A DNA stretch of 64,000 nucleotides from Gemmatimonadaceae bacterium. Lineage in GTDB: Bacteria; Gemmatimonadota; Gemmatimonadetes; Gemmatimonadales; Gemmatimonadaceae. Both the position numbers and the translations under genes were made by a program. The DNA is taken from positions 1 through 64,000 of the forward strand of contig JADKJT010000011.1 in NCBI GenBank assembly GCA_016720905.1, given 5' to 3'. Numbering within the stretch: the first letter of the stretch is position 1; every line of letters begins with the position of its first letter. Shown here in pieces: positions 40,114-50,188 of this stretch. The notes under the pieces were generated by a model. That model did no database searches. It was not told the origin of the DNA and saw only the letters and a list, made by a program, of their open reading frames with translations.

Positions 40114-40671
40114 CTACCGCGGCCCAAGCGCCTCGTCGAAGTACGCCACGACATCGATACGCAGCGGCTCGCTCGCCCCTTCCGGATGCCAGTCCAGTTC
40201 CGATTCGGTGACGAGGTCTTCCGCGTCGCGGCGAACGACACAAATGCTCCGGCTCCAGCGGTCGACAATCCAATACTCGCTTACGCCGACGCGCAGATAG
40301 AACCCGCGCTTCTGCTCGTGGTCACGCCGACGTGTGGTACGCGAGAGTATCTCCACCACCAGTGACGGCGTGGGCATCTGCTCCCACGTCTCCGGCAATG
40401 TGGGTGTCGCCGGGCGCACCATGAGATCGGGTTCCACTTCTGATCCATCGGTGCGAACCACCGCCCGCGGCGTGTAGACATATCCAAGCCGCTGCGCCCA
40501 CACATATGGCCCGAGAAACCTGTGCAACACCGCCGAGAGCCGTTCATGCGCCGGGGATGGTGCCGGCGTCACAAACAGCTCACCGTCAATGAGTTCGTAC
40601 TTGTTGCCGTCGTCCGGCAGCCGGTCAAGCTCGGCCAGCGTCCAGGCGCTTGTTGAAACAGCCATGAGCAT
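40114..40671 (-). CDS. Uma2-family (DUF820) putative endonuclease
   Basis: 185 residues. PD-(D/E)xK nuclease fold: KYELIDGELFVTPAP, the aspartate in SEVEPDLMVRP, the ExL in SLVVEILSRTT, then RGFYLRVGVSEYWIVD. Uma2 proteins are widespread and mostly uncharacterised. The start could be the ATG at 40671 or 40665 (MAVSTSAW). It stands alone, with no toxin-antitoxin partner or transposase nearby. Confidence 0.88.
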   Translation of the reverse strand: MLMAVSTSAWTLAELDRLPDDGNKYELIDGELFVTPAPSPAHERLSAVLHRFLGPYVWAQRLGYVYTPRAVVRTDGSEVEPDLMVRPATPTLPETWEQMPTPSLVVEILSRTTRRRDHEQKRGFYLRVGVSEYWIVDRWSRSICVVRRDAEDLVTESELDWHPEGASEPLRIDVVAYFDEALGPR

Positions 40672-40920
40672 ATTCCGCGTGTCCTCGGCGATTGGGGTCC
40701 GTTGCGCATGAGGCGAAGATGCGCACGGTCGCCGAAGTGTCCGTCACCATTTTCACTCGCCCCGTCCCCGAACGTCGCCAGCCTCCGGACGCTACGCTCG
40801 GCGCCGCTGCCGAGTCAATACCGGGGCAGCTGGCACGGTCCTCGTTTCGAGCGCCTTTGCCACGAGCGCATCCAGGTGATCATCTGGCTGATGGGCTGCC
40901 CGAGGCACTATCTTGGGGAG

Positions 40921-43254
40921 ATGCCCCGCCTCTTTGACGCCGAAGGCAACCCTTCGGTCCGCCCCTGGGTGTGGGCCGGTTTTGTTGCCGCGCTGGCCCT
41001 GCTCGCGGTGCCCCCCAGGGCGTCGGCTCAGCGCAATCTGGACGCGAGCGCAGCTACGGCGGCCGAGCCCGGCAGTCGCCGCACCATGGTCCGCGAACCA
41101 TCGGGCAAGGTCACGGTGCGTGCCACGCCACTGTCCGCGCCGGTCACGTTTGATGGCGCAGTAGACGAGGCGATGTACCGCCTCACCGAGCCGTACACCG
41201 ACTTTGTGCAGCAGGAGCCACATGAAGGTGCGCCGGCGACCGAGCGCACCGAGGCGTGGATTTTTTTCGACGACAAGTACATCTACGTCGCCGCGAAACT
41301 TTACGAATCGCACCCCGAACATCGCGTCGCCAATGACATGCGTCGCGACGCCCCCAACCTGTACAACAACGATCATTTGGCGGTGATGTTCGACACGTTC
41401 AATGATCACCGGAACGCGTATGGCTTTACGACCAACCGGCTGGGCGCGTTGTTTGACTTCTACGCCACCAACGAACAGCCCAGCGGGACGTGGAACGGCC
41501 TCTGGGAGGCGCGCGCCCGTGATTTCGACGGCGGCTGGAGTATCGAAATGCGGATTCCTTTCCGCTCGATCCGGGTCAAAGACCAGAGCCAGGTGTGGGG
41601 CGTCAATTTCCGGCGCATGGTGCGCTGGAAGAATGAAACGTCGTTCCTGAGCGCGGTACCGCGTTCGTGGGGCCGACGCGCCCTCACCAAAGTGTCCAAC
41701 GCCGCGACGCTGCTGGACATCGTGCCGCCCAAGAACGGGCTGAATCTCGATGTGAAGCCGTATACTCTCGGCTCGCTGCTCACCAACCGTTCGGCCTCTC
41801 CGTCCGTCGCCAACAAGCGCGACGGCAACGCCGGGATGGACGTCAAATGGGGCATCACGTCGCAAGTGATCGCCGACCTGACCTATCGCACCGATTTCGC
41901 CCAGGTTGAAGACGACGACTCGCAAGTCAACCTCACGCGTTTCTCGTTGTTCGTTCCCGAGAAGCGTGAATTTTTTCTCGAAGGTCAGGACGCCTTTGCC
42001 TTTGGAGGCACCGGCGGAGGTGGATCGGGTGGCGGCTCCAGTGGAGGATTCAATGCCACCGGCGTGGGCAACACCACCGATCTCTCTCCTATTCTGTTCT
42101 ATAGCCGGCGCATTGGCCTGACCGGGAACATGATTGCCCCCATTGTCGGTGGCGCCCGCGTACTCGGACGCGCGGGCGGTTGGCAGGTGGGCGCGCTCAG
42201 CATGCGCACCGAGGAAGCACCGACGGCGTCTGCACCACCGACCACGTTTTCTGTACTGCGGCTGAATCGGGAAATCGGTCGGCGCAGTCGTATCGGCCTG
42301 TTGGCCACCAGCCGTGATCCCATGGCGGACACCAGCAACGTGGTGGGCGGTGTCGATGCGCAGATCAATCTCCGCGACGACATCGCGATCACGGGCTTTG
42401 CGGCACGCAGCAAGACGGCCGGCCAACCCGGCGATGAATCCAGCTATCGCGGCAAGTTCGACCTGAACGCCGATCGCTACGGACTGCTGCTGGAACATCT
42501 GTTTGTGGGCAACGGCTTCGACCCCGGCGTCGGCTTCCTGCGTCGATCGGCGTTCCGCCGCTCGCTGGCGCTGGCACGCCTGAGCCCGCGTCCCGCCCAC
42601 ATCGCGTCGGTGCGTCGGTTCACGTATCAAGCCAGCGCCGACTACATCACAGATTCCATCGGGCGCGCGCAATCCGAGGAATTCAAGGGCGCCTTCATCA
42701 CGGAGCTGTCGAACGGTGATGTATTCAACGCCGAAGTATCACAGGCCTTCGAACGCCTCGACCGCCCGTTCGCTGTCGCGCGCGGGGTGACGGTCCCGGT
42801 TGGCAGCTATCGCTACAACGTGGCGCGTGCGACGTACACGCTGGGCACGCAGCGGCCGGTGAGCGGCGCCTTGGTGCTTGCGCGCGGCAGCTTCTACGAT
42901 GGGACGCTGTCGGAGATGACCTGGCGCGGGCGCGTGGACGTCTCACCACGGCTGGTCGCCGAGCCCACGGTGTCGTACAACCGGATCAGTGGACCATTCG
43001 GCCAGGGCGAATCGAATCTGATCGGTTCACGACTCACCTACACCATGAGTCCGCGCATGTTCGCCGCGGCGCTCGTGCAGTATCAGTCGCGCACGCAATC
43101 GATGACCACCAACGTACGATTGCGCTGGGAGTATTCACCGGGCAGCGAGCTGTTCATCGTCTACAGCGACGGTCGGCTGACCGACGGTCCGGGCTTTCCG
43201 GCGCTCGACAACCGATCGATTATCGTGAAGGCCACGCGACTGTTTCGCTGGTAG
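40921..43254 (+). CDS. DUF5916 outer-membrane barrel with family 9 carbohydrate-binding-like domain
   Basis: 777 residues from the ATG at 40921, giving signal peptide VWAGFVAALALLAVPPRASAQ. The N-terminal CBM9-like domain (about 60-240) has FDGAVDEAMYRLTEPYTDF, RTEAWIFFDDKYIYVAAKL and NNDHLAVMFDTFNDHRNAYG. The DUF5916 barrel follows (VIADLTYRTDFAQVEDDDSQ, FVPEKREFFLEGQDAF) and ends on a tryptophan, as outer-membrane barrels do. A Gly/Ser-rich loop lies at about 360-380. The GGGGAG immediately before this ATG is too close to serve it, so the ATG at 40891 may be used instead. Role not known; glycan or metal uptake has been suggested for relatives. Confidence 0.88.
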   Translation: MPRLFDAEGNPSVRPWVWAGFVAALALLAVPPRASAQRNLDASAATAAEPGSRRTMVREPSGKVTVRATPLSAPVTFDGAVDEAMYRLTEPYTDFVQQEPHEGAPATERTEAWIFFDDKYIYVAAKLYESHPEHRVANDMRRDAPNLYNNDHLAVMFDTFNDHRNAYGFTTNRLGALFDFYATNEQPSGTWNGLWEARARDFDGGWSIEMRIPFRSIRVKDQSQVWGVNFRRMVRWKNETSFLSAVPRSWGRRALTKVSNAATLLDIVPPKNGLNLDVKPYTLGSLLTNRSASPSVANKRDGNAGMDVKWGITSQVIADLTYRTDFAQVEDDDSQVNLTRFSLFVPEKREFFLEGQDAFAFGGTGGGGSGGGSSGGFNATGVGNTTDLSPILFYSRRIGLTGNMIAPIVGGARVLGRAGGWQVGALSMRTEEAPTASAPPTTFSVLRLNREIGRRSRIGLLATSRDPMADTSNVVGGVDAQINLRDDIAITGFAARSKTAGQPGDESSYRGKFDLNADRYGLLLEHLFVGNGFDPGVGFLRRSAFRRSLALARLSPRPAHIASVRRFTYQASADYITDSIGRAQSEEFKGAFITELSNGDVFNAEVSQAFERLDRPFAVARGVTVPVGSYRYNVARATYTLGTQRPVSGALVLARGSFYDGTLSEMTWRGRVDVSPRLVAEPTVSYNRISGPFGQGESNLIGSRLTYTMSPRMFAAALVQYQSRTQSMTTNVRLRWEYSPGSELFIVYSDGRLTDGPGFPALDNRSIIVKATRLFRW

Positions 43255-43282
43255 GCGGCAGGCGCTCCGCCGCCTTAGTTTT
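43253..43282 (+). terminator. Intrinsic terminator after the DUF5916 gene
   Basis: A seven-pair stem AGGCGGC (43253-43259) / GCCGCCT (43269-43275) with a nine-base loop, then TAGTTTT. The stem overlaps the stop codon. It separates the barrel gene from the LVIVD gene. Confidence 0.7.
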
Positions 43283-43364
43283 CCCGGCATCGAAACGCGG
43301 CGCGCTGCCCGCCGTAGGGCAGCGGACGGCCCGACAAACGCCCTTCCCTTCACCATCGAATCCG

Positions 43365-45327
43365 ATGCATTCCCTCTCCTTGCGAACTGTGGCGGCCATC
43401 GCCGCCGTGGCGGCACTCGCCGCCTGTGCCCCCAAGGCCAAGCCCAACACCGCCCCGACGCCAGCCAGCGACCCCCGAAACAACCTCAAGGCGGGACTGT
43501 TCGACGCCGGCGAATACACGTCGAATCTCAAAGTGGTCGCCAAGGCCGTTTCGCCAAAGGGTTTCCTGGGCGAAACCAACTCCGACCTGGCCTTCACCGG
43601 CAACTACGTCATTCAGGGCAATTACAACGGACCGGTGGTGTGGGACATCAGCAATCCCGCGCAGCCAAAGCTCGTGGTGGCCTACGAGTGCCCCGCGTCG
43701 CAGAACGATGTGTCGGTGTACAAGAACCTGATGTTCATGTCGGCCGAAGCCATGAACGGGCGAGTGGATTGCAAACCGGGCGGTGTGAAAGACGTGGTAA
43801 GCAAGGACCGCGTGCGCGGTGTGCGCATCTTCGACATCACCAACATCCGCGAGCCCAAGCTCGTGGCCAACGTGCAGACGTGCCGCGGTTCGCACACGCA
43901 TACCGTGCTGGAAGATCCGAAGGACCGCGACAACGTGTACATCTACGTGTCAGGGTCGTCGGGTATCCGGCCGGCCGGTGAACTGGCCGAGTGCGTCGCG
44001 GCCCCCAGCAGCGAAGCCAACTCATCACGCCTGCGCATCGAGATCATCAAGGTGCCACTGGCCAATCCGTCCAAGGCCGCCGTGGTGGGACGCGCGAACA
44101 TCTTTGCCGGTTTGGGCGCGCCCACCAGCCATGGCGCGTCGCCGGCCGACAAGGCCGAGCTGGACGCGGCCAAGGCCAAGGGGGCGTTCACGATCATGAT
44201 CCCGGCGATGAACGAAGAAGTCGTACTCCCTAATCAGTTCGTGAAGCCGGTGATTGACAGCATCATGAAGGCCCGCAACGCCACGACACCGAACGCGGCC
44301 GACACGGCGGCGGCAAGGCCGATCGTCAACGCCACCGTACAACGCATGATTGCCGCGCAGGGGCATGGGCGCCCCGGCGGCAAAGAGCACCACCATCAGC
44401 GAAGGGTCGCAGTGCCACGACATCACGGTGTATCCGTCCCTCGGGTTGGCCGGCGGTGCCTGCGAAGGCCACGGCATCCTGCTCGATATCAGCAACCCGG
44501 TAAACCCGGTGCGTCTCGATGCCGTGGCCGATTCCAACTTCGCCTACTGGCACTCGGCCACGTTCAACAACGATGGTACCAAGCTGCTGTTCTCCGATGA
44601 GTGGGGCGGCGGTGGTGCGCCCAAGTGTCGGCCGCTGGACAAACCCGAGTGGGGTTCGGACGCCATCTTCGAGATTGTGAACAAGAAGCTGGTGTTCAAG
44701 AGCTACTACAAGATTCCCACGTACCAGACGTCGAACGAAAACTGCGTGGCGCACAACGGCTCATTGATTCCGATTCCGGGTCGCGACGTGATGGTGCAGG
44801 CGTGGTATCAGGGCGGCATTTCGGTATTCGACTGGACCGACGCCGCGCACCCGAAGGAAATCGCCAGCTTCGATCGCGGGCCGGTGGACGGCACGCGCAT
44901 GGAAATGGGCGGATCGTGGTCGGTGTACTGGTACAACGGCAACATCGTGAGCTCGGAAATCGCCCATAGCATGGACATGGCGCAATTGGTGCCCAGCGAG
45001 TTCATCTCGCAAAACGAGATCGATGCGGCGAACACCGTGAAGTGGGACTTCCTCAACGCGCAGGGTCAGCCGAAAATCGTGTGGCCGCCCAGCTTCTCGC
45101 TGGCCAAGGCGTATACCGATCGGTTGGAGCGCAAACGGTGTGTGAGTGCGTCGAAGATCAGCGACATTCGCGCGCAGATTGCCGGTGCGGAAAAGGGCAA
45201 CAGCGGCGCGCGCAATGCCGCGTTGGGCAAACTGGTGACCGATCTCGAGGGCAGCCGCAGCTGTGATCCCAGCAAGGTCGACTTGCTGAAAAAGGTGCTG
45301 CAGGACCTGCGATCGCCGGCCATGTAG
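43365..45327 (+). CDS. LVIVD-repeat lipoprotein, one frameshift
   Basis: About 654 residues. Lipobox in AAVAALAACAPK. LVIVD-type propeller repeats: GPVVWDISNPAQPKLVVAYE, GVRIFDITNIREPKLVANVQ, GILLDISNPVNPVRLDAVAD and GISVFDWTDAAHPKEIASFD. The frame changes once near 44350-44375: the upstream frame would end at 44600 after nonsense, while the second frame continues with STTISEGSQCHDITVYP and the later repeats. Cysteine-rich loops suggest an oxidising, exported location. Function unknown; likely a cell-surface propeller. Confidence 0.87.
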
Positions 45328-45332
45328 GATGC

Positions 45333-45369
45333 GACGGGGGCGCCGGCGTCTGCGCGCCGGCGCCCCGTC
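45333..45369. terminator. Strong hairpin between convergent genes
   Basis: GACGGGGGCGCCGGCG (45333-45348) pairs with CGCCGGCGCCCCGTC (45355-45369), 15 pairs with one bulged G. It stands between the ends of two converging genes and would act in both directions. There is no clear T run, so the mode of termination is uncertain. Confidence 0.65.
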
Positions 45370-45395
45370 AGCGCAGTGCCGCGATGGCGATGCGT

Positions 45396-46406
45396 CTATC
45401 GCGATACGGTGGTGGTGTACACCACGCCGTCCGGGGTGTCGCCCGCCGGCACATAGCCCACCACGGCGCGAGTTTTCATGTCGATGATGGCGACTCGGGC
45501 CTGCGTGCTGAGCGACAGGAACACGTACCGCGCATCGGGGGTGATCGTGATCCCCTGTGGACCGGCTCCGGGCAAGGCAAGCCGTGAGATCTCGCGCCGA
45601 GTTACGCGCTCGATGAACCGCACCTCGTGGTTGCGAAGATCCGGAATCACGACGGTTTTCACGTCGGGCGTGAACAGGACGCGATAGGGCCAGCTGACGC
45701 CCTCCGCGGCTGACGTGAGCGTACCGGTTGACAGTTCGAGCACGCTGACGCGCCCGGTGGCGTTGCTGCCAACCCACACCTCTGCACCGTCCGGGGTCAC
45801 GTTGATGGCCTCAGGCTGCGCTGGCACCTCGAAACTCCGCACAAACGTCCAGGACTTGAGATCGAATTCGGACACCGAGTTGCCGCCAATGTTGCCGGTA
45901 TATCCGCGCGCGCCGTCGGCCGTGATACCGATCATGTGCGATCCGGCGAAGTTGGTGGGAATGGCGCGTCGAACCGCACCGGCGGAGACGCTGACGATCA
46001 CCACATTCCGACTCGCCTCTGACGTCACGGCAACCAGGCTATCGCCGGGCAGGAACCTGATCCCGTGCGGCGAGCGGTAGTCTCCCAGATCGATGGTGCG
46101 CACAACCCGCCGTCCCGGCACATCGATCACGCTCAGCGTTTTGCGAGTTCCCACGGGGCCGGAGTAGTCGGTGACCACGGCCGTCGCCCCGTCAGTGCTG
46201 AGCGCGATTTCATGCGGACCAGGTCCCGTGGGGAGCGTGGCCAACGTGCGACCCGAGGCCACGTCAATGATGGTCGCGGTGGAGGGCGATTTATTCGTCA
46301 CGACCAGCGTGCCGGTAAGGCCGGGCACCTGAGCCCTTCCTGCGGTCGCGAGCGACGCGACCAGCGCGACGGCCCAGGTCAACGGTATGCGGCGAGCACG
46401 GTCCAT
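45396..46406 (-). CDS. Secreted YVTN-type beta-propeller protein
   Basis: 336 residues from the ATG at 46406, with GAGG eight bases upstream and signal peptide WAVALVASLATAGRAQ. Seven-bladed YVTN/lactonase-like pattern: TATIIDVASGRTLATLPTGP, LSVIDVPGRRVVRTIDLGDY, SEFDLKSWTFVRSFEVPAQP, DGAEVWVGSNATGRVSVLEL and RVAIIDMKTRAVVGYVPAGD. A scaffold or surface protein; no catalytic residues stand out. Divergent from the amidohydrolase-propeller fusion, with 112 bases between the starts. Confidence 0.88.
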   Translation of the reverse strand: MDRARRIPLTWAVALVASLATAGRAQVPGLTGTLVVTNKSPSTATIIDVASGRTLATLPTGPGPHEIALSTDGATAVVTDYSGPVGTRKTLSVIDVPGRRVVRTIDLGDYRSPHGIRFLPGDSLVAVTSEASRNVVIVSVSAGAVRRAIPTNFAGSHMIGITADGARGYTGNIGGNSVSEFDLKSWTFVRSFEVPAQPEAINVTPDGAEVWVGSNATGRVSVLELSTGTLTSAAEGVSWPYRVLFTPDVKTVVIPDLRNHEVRFIERVTRREISRLALPGAGPQGITITPDARYVFLSLSTQARVAIIDMKTRAVVGYVPAGDTPDGVVYTTTVSR

Positions 46407-46518
46407 GCGATAGGCCTCAGCGTGAAGGGACGGCGTGATGATACCCGCTGGTTGGTCGAGGCACCATGCCACGACCGCTCCATTGCCAGGACGGCGCCGC
46501 AAGCGCATCCTGTCGGGT

Positions 46519-49155
46519 ATGAGACCTCGCCATGTTGCGTTTGTCCTGTGCGTCGCCATCGCGCTCACCGCAGTTCCGGCGACTGCGGATGCCCAGGTGC
46601 CGTCCCCGATCACCATCCGGGCCGGCACGCTCATTGACGGACGTGGTGCCATCCGTCGAAACATGGTGGTCACCGTCAGCGGCGCGCGCATCCAACGCAT
46701 CGCGCCCTACCAAGCCGGAATGGTCATCTCGCATGATCTCTCGGCGTACACGCTGCTGCCGGGATTCATCGACACGCACGTGCACATCGATTCGCACTTC
46801 GGCCGTGATGGTCGCGCCCAGAACCAGGGGGAGTCCGCCACTCAGCGACTGCGGGCCGCGACGGACAACGCCTATGTCACGCTCGCGGCGGGATTCACCA
46901 CCATCCAGTCACTCGGCGCGGCCAGCGATACCGCACTCCGTTCGTTGATCGAACGCGGTGACGCGTTCGGGCCACGCATCATCTCGTCGATGGGATCGTT
47001 CAGCGACACCACTCGCACGCCGGAACAGGTGCGCGCCTGGGTGCGTGAGCAAGTGGCAAGCGGTGCCGACCTGATCAAGATTTTCGCCAGCAAGAGTATT
47101 CGCGAAGGCGGCGGCCAGACGCTGTCCGATGCACAAATCGAGGCTGCGTGCAGCGAGGCCAGGGCGTTGGGCAAGCGCAGCTGGGTGCACGCCCATGCGG
47201 CGTCCGCCGTTCGGGCGGCCGCCGACGCCGGGTGTTTTGCGGTCACGCATGGCAGCCAGGTCACCAACGCCGAGCTCGCGCTGATGGCCGCCAAGGGCAC
47301 GTACTTCGAGCCGAACATCGGGCTTGTGTCCCAGAACTACCTCGAGAACAAGTCGCGATATCTGGGAATCGGCAACTATGACGAAGCCGGTTTCGCGTTC
47401 ATGCAGGACGGAATTCCGCGCAAACTCGAGATGTTCCGCCGGGCCATGACGGTGCCCGGACTCAAGCTCCTTGCCGGCACGGACGCCACGGCGGGCGCGC
47501 ACGGACAGAACGCCCGCGAAGTCGTGTATCGCGTGCAAGTCGCTGGCCAGTCGGCCATGGACGCGATTCTCTCCATCACGTCACGCGCGGCGGAGTCACT
47601 GGGCTTGTCCACGCGGATCGGCCGCATCGCCATCGGATACGACGCCGACCTCGTGGCGGTTGCCGGCGATCCGCTGCTCGACATTGCGGCGCTGCAGCGG
47701 GTGGCGTTCGTCATGCGAGGCGGCGCCGTGCTGAAGGGCTTGTCGCCGCAATTCAAGAACCTCCAGCCTCAGGTATTTGCCGACGGGGCAACTCTGGCCA
47801 ACGCCTTCGCCGATTTCGATGGCGACGGTGACGCGGACCTGTTTGTTGGTTTCAATGGTGCGGCCAACCGGCTGTACCGCAACGACCGAGGGCTGTTCAC
47901 CGATGTGGCGGGACCGGCCGGCGTAGCCGATGCGCGCGCCACGCGTGCCGTCGCATGGAGCGACTACGATCAGGACGGCGACCCCGATTTGCTGGTGGGA
48001 TTTGCCCCAGGTGACGCATCGGTGATCAAACTGTATCGCAACGATGCCGGTCGATTCACCGACGTGACGGCGACCGCGGGGCTTGGACGCGATTCGGCCG
48101 CCGTGCGTCAGTTCTCGTGGATCGACTTCGACGGTGACAACGATCTCGATCTGTTCGTCGCCTTGCGCGACCGTCCCAACCTCATGTTTCGCAACGACGC
48201 CGGACGTTTCACCGACATCGCCGGCACGATTGGACTGGCCGACTCTCGGCGAAGCGTGGGCGCGGTGTGGTTTGACTACGACGCCGACGGTGACCTCGAT
48301 CTCTACGTAGCCAATCAGGACGGGGACAAGAACGGCCTGTTCCGCAACGACGCGGGTCGGTTCACCGATGTGGCTGACGCGGCCGGCGTGGCGTGGGCAG
48401 GTCGCACACCCAACGACGCCACCAACGGCACGGTGCGCCCCTGCACGGCCGATGTCGACGGTGATGGTCGACTCGATCTGTTCGCTGCCAACTACGGTCG
48501 CAATGGACTGATGCTCAATCGCGGCAACGGACGGTTTGAGGATGCATCGGTCTCGTGGGGCGTGGCCATGGATGCCCGTTTCGATGCCTGCGCCTTTGAG
48601 GACTTTGACAACGACGGACGCATTGACCTGTACGTGAACGGCACGGTGACCGGCGGCGTGAGTTATCGCGACTACCTGTATCGCAACACCGGGCATTCGC
48701 TCGAACCTGTGACGCCGGATAACCTCTCCGCACTGCCGGCTGACCACGGCGTGCAGTGGGCCGATGTCGACGGTGACGGCGCAATGGACCTGGCGCTCAC
48801 CGGCACCGCCGAACAAGGCATCCATGGTGTCTGGCGAAATATGCTGGACGCGGGCGCCGCCAGGCGTTCGCTTGCGGTCCAGGTGTCGGACGCGGCCGGG
48901 CGGCATACGCGCGCTGGCGCCGAAGTCCGCGTGTATGCGGCGGGAACGCGTCGCGTGCTTGGCGTTCGCATGCTGGACACAGGATCCGGTTATAACGCAC
49001 AGAACGATTTGCCCGTGCACTTCGGCCTGCCAACGCGCGGACGGGTGGACATCGAAGTGATCTGGCCGGCAGCCGGAAAGCGGAATTCGACGGTCGTGCG
49101 CGGTGTCGACGCCGCCGCATTCAGCCACGGGGTGCTCAAAGTGACAGTCCGATAA
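46519..49155 (+). CDS. Amidohydrolase fused to FG-GAP/ASPIC propeller
   Basis: 878 residues from the ATG at 46519; signal peptide FVLCVAIALTAVPATADAQ. Residues about 25-405 are an amidohydrolase with GFIDTHVHIDSHF (HxH), ADLIKIFASKSI (lysine), SWVHAHAASAVRAAA (histidine), FAVTHGSQVTN (histidine) and LLAGTDATAGAHG (aspartate). From about 425 to 780 there are seven calcium-loop motifs of FG-GAP/VCBS type: DFDGDGDADL, DYDQDGDPDL, DFDGDNDLDL, DYDADGDLDL, DVDGDGRLDL, DFDNDGRIDL and DVDGDGAMDL, a complete seven-bladed propeller. The last 80 residues form an ASPIC/UnbV domain (AGAEVRVYAAGTRRVLG). The frame is open throughout, so the fusion is in the sequence itself. Confidence 0.92.
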   Translation: MRPRHVAFVLCVAIALTAVPATADAQVPSPITIRAGTLIDGRGAIRRNMVVTVSGARIQRIAPYQAGMVISHDLSAYTLLPGFIDTHVHIDSHFGRDGRAQNQGESATQRLRAATDNAYVTLAAGFTTIQSLGAASDTALRSLIERGDAFGPRIISSMGSFSDTTRTPEQVRAWVREQVASGADLIKIFASKSIREGGGQTLSDAQIEAACSEARALGKRSWVHAHAASAVRAAADAGCFAVTHGSQVTNAELALMAAKGTYFEPNIGLVSQNYLENKSRYLGIGNYDEAGFAFMQDGIPRKLEMFRRAMTVPGLKLLAGTDATAGAHGQNAREVVYRVQVAGQSAMDAILSITSRAAESLGLSTRIGRIAIGYDADLVAVAGDPLLDIAALQRVAFVMRGGAVLKGLSPQFKNLQPQVFADGATLANAFADFDGDGDADLFVGFNGAANRLYRNDRGLFTDVAGPAGVADARATRAVAWSDYDQDGDPDLLVGFAPGDASVIKLYRNDAGRFTDVTATAGLGRDSAAVRQFSWIDFDGDNDLDLFVALRDRPNLMFRNDAGRFTDIAGTIGLADSRRSVGAVWFDYDADGDLDLYVANQDGDKNGLFRNDAGRFTDVADAAGVAWAGRTPNDATNGTVRPCTADVDGDGRLDLFAANYGRNGLMLNRGNGRFEDASVSWGVAMDARFDACAFEDFDNDGRIDLYVNGTVTGGVSYRDYLYRNTGHSLEPVTPDNLSALPADHGVQWADVDGDGAMDLALTGTAEQGIHGVWRNMLDAGAARRSLAVQVSDAAGRHTRAGAEVRVYAAGTRRVLGVRMLDTGSGYNAQNDLPVHFGLPTRGRVDIEVIWPAAGKRNSTVVRGVDAAAFSHGVLKVTVR

Positions 49156-49161
49156 TCGTCT

Positions 49162-50103
49162 ATGCAGGACGGAACCATGACCGGGGACGACATGCACGCT
49201 GAGTGGCTTTTTTCCTACGGCACGCTGCAAACTGAAAGCGTGCAGCTAGCAACCTTTGGACGCCTGATTGCGGGCACACCGGATGCCCTGCCGGGATTCA
49301 CCTTGGCGAACCTGGTGATCGACGACGATGCGGTGGTGGCGCTGAGCGGTCAGGCCGTGCACACCATGGCCAAATACAGCGGACGCCACGACGACGTGGT
49401 GCGCGGCGTGCTCCTGGCCGTCACTCCCGACGAACTTCGGCACGCCGATCGATACGAAGTGGCCGCAGTCACGCGCACCACGGTAACCCTGCGCTCCGGC
49501 AGGCAGGCGTGGGCGTACATCGATGCGCAGTCCGCGACCGACAGCCGCACTGGCGTCGGGCTGATAACAGGACCATCCGTGCCCTTTGATCTGGCCGACG
49601 GCATGGCCATCCTTGGCCGCACGCCGTCCACCTTGCATGCGCTGCTGCACAACCTGGATCCTCGATGGACCAACGCCACGGAAGGGCCCGAGACGTGGAG
49701 TCCCTTTGTCATCGTGGGTCATCTCCTGCACAGTGAAATGACCGACTGGATGCCGCGCGCCCGGCTGATACGGGCGCAAGGCAGCAGCCGTCGTTTCACG
49801 CCTTTCGATCGCTTCGCGCAGCTGCGCGAGAGTCAAGGTCGGACACTCGCCCAGCTGTTGCAGTCGTTCGCACAGGCCCGCTCGGCAAGCCTGGCAACAC
49901 TGACGGAGTGGGCGTTGACTGATGCCGATCTGGCGCTGGAAGGCGAACATCCGGAGTTTGGACCGGTCACCCTGCGACAGCTGCTGGCCACCTGGGTGGT
50001 ACATGACCTCGGACATATCGCACAGATCACGCGGGTGATGGCGAAGCAGTACCGCGATGCCATAGGACCGTGGCGCGCATACCTGCCGATTGTCGATCGG
50101 TAG
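49162..50103 (+). CDS. Gamma-glutamylcyclotransferase-like and DinB-like fusion protein
   Basis: 313 residues; ATGs at 49162, 49177 and 49192 are all possible. The N-terminal domain (to about 125) has the GGCT/AIG2 signature FSYGTLQTESVQLATFGR, with VRGVLLAVTPDELRHADRYE and a closing RQAWAYID. The C-terminal domain (about 145-313) is a DinB four-helix bundle with its histidine triad: VIVGHLLHSEMTDW and WVVHDLGHIAQITRVMAKQY. DinB proteins bind a metal and many act as thiol-dependent transferases. Cytoplasmic. It starts seven bases after the fusion amidohydrolase. Confidence 0.82.
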   Translation: MQDGTMTGDDMHAEWLFSYGTLQTESVQLATFGRLIAGTPDALPGFTLANLVIDDDAVVALSGQAVHTMAKYSGRHDDVVRGVLLAVTPDELRHADRYEVAAVTRTTVTLRSGRQAWAYIDAQSATDSRTGVGLITGPSVPFDLADGMAILGRTPSTLHALLHNLDPRWTNATEGPETWSPFVIVGHLLHSEMTDWMPRARLIRAQGSSRRFTPFDRFAQLRESQGRTLAQLLQSFAQARSASLATLTEWALTDADLALEGEHPEFGPVTLRQLLATWVVHDLGHIAQITRVMAKQYRDAIGPWRAYLPIVDR

Positions 50104-50188
50104 TCTGTTCCGTCGGGCATTTTTCGTTACCCAGTCACACCGAGAGGACGTTACACGCGAACCATCACACACGCCTCGGGAGCGTCCA

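Noticed and set aside
40792..42672. 626-codon minus-strand open frame
   Set aside because: Antisense to the DUF5916 barrel; Arg/Gly/His-rich with no family signature.
47596..49230. 544-codon minus-strand open frame
   Set aside because: Antisense to the FG-GAP repeats; its regular valine-rich pattern is a mirror of those repeats.
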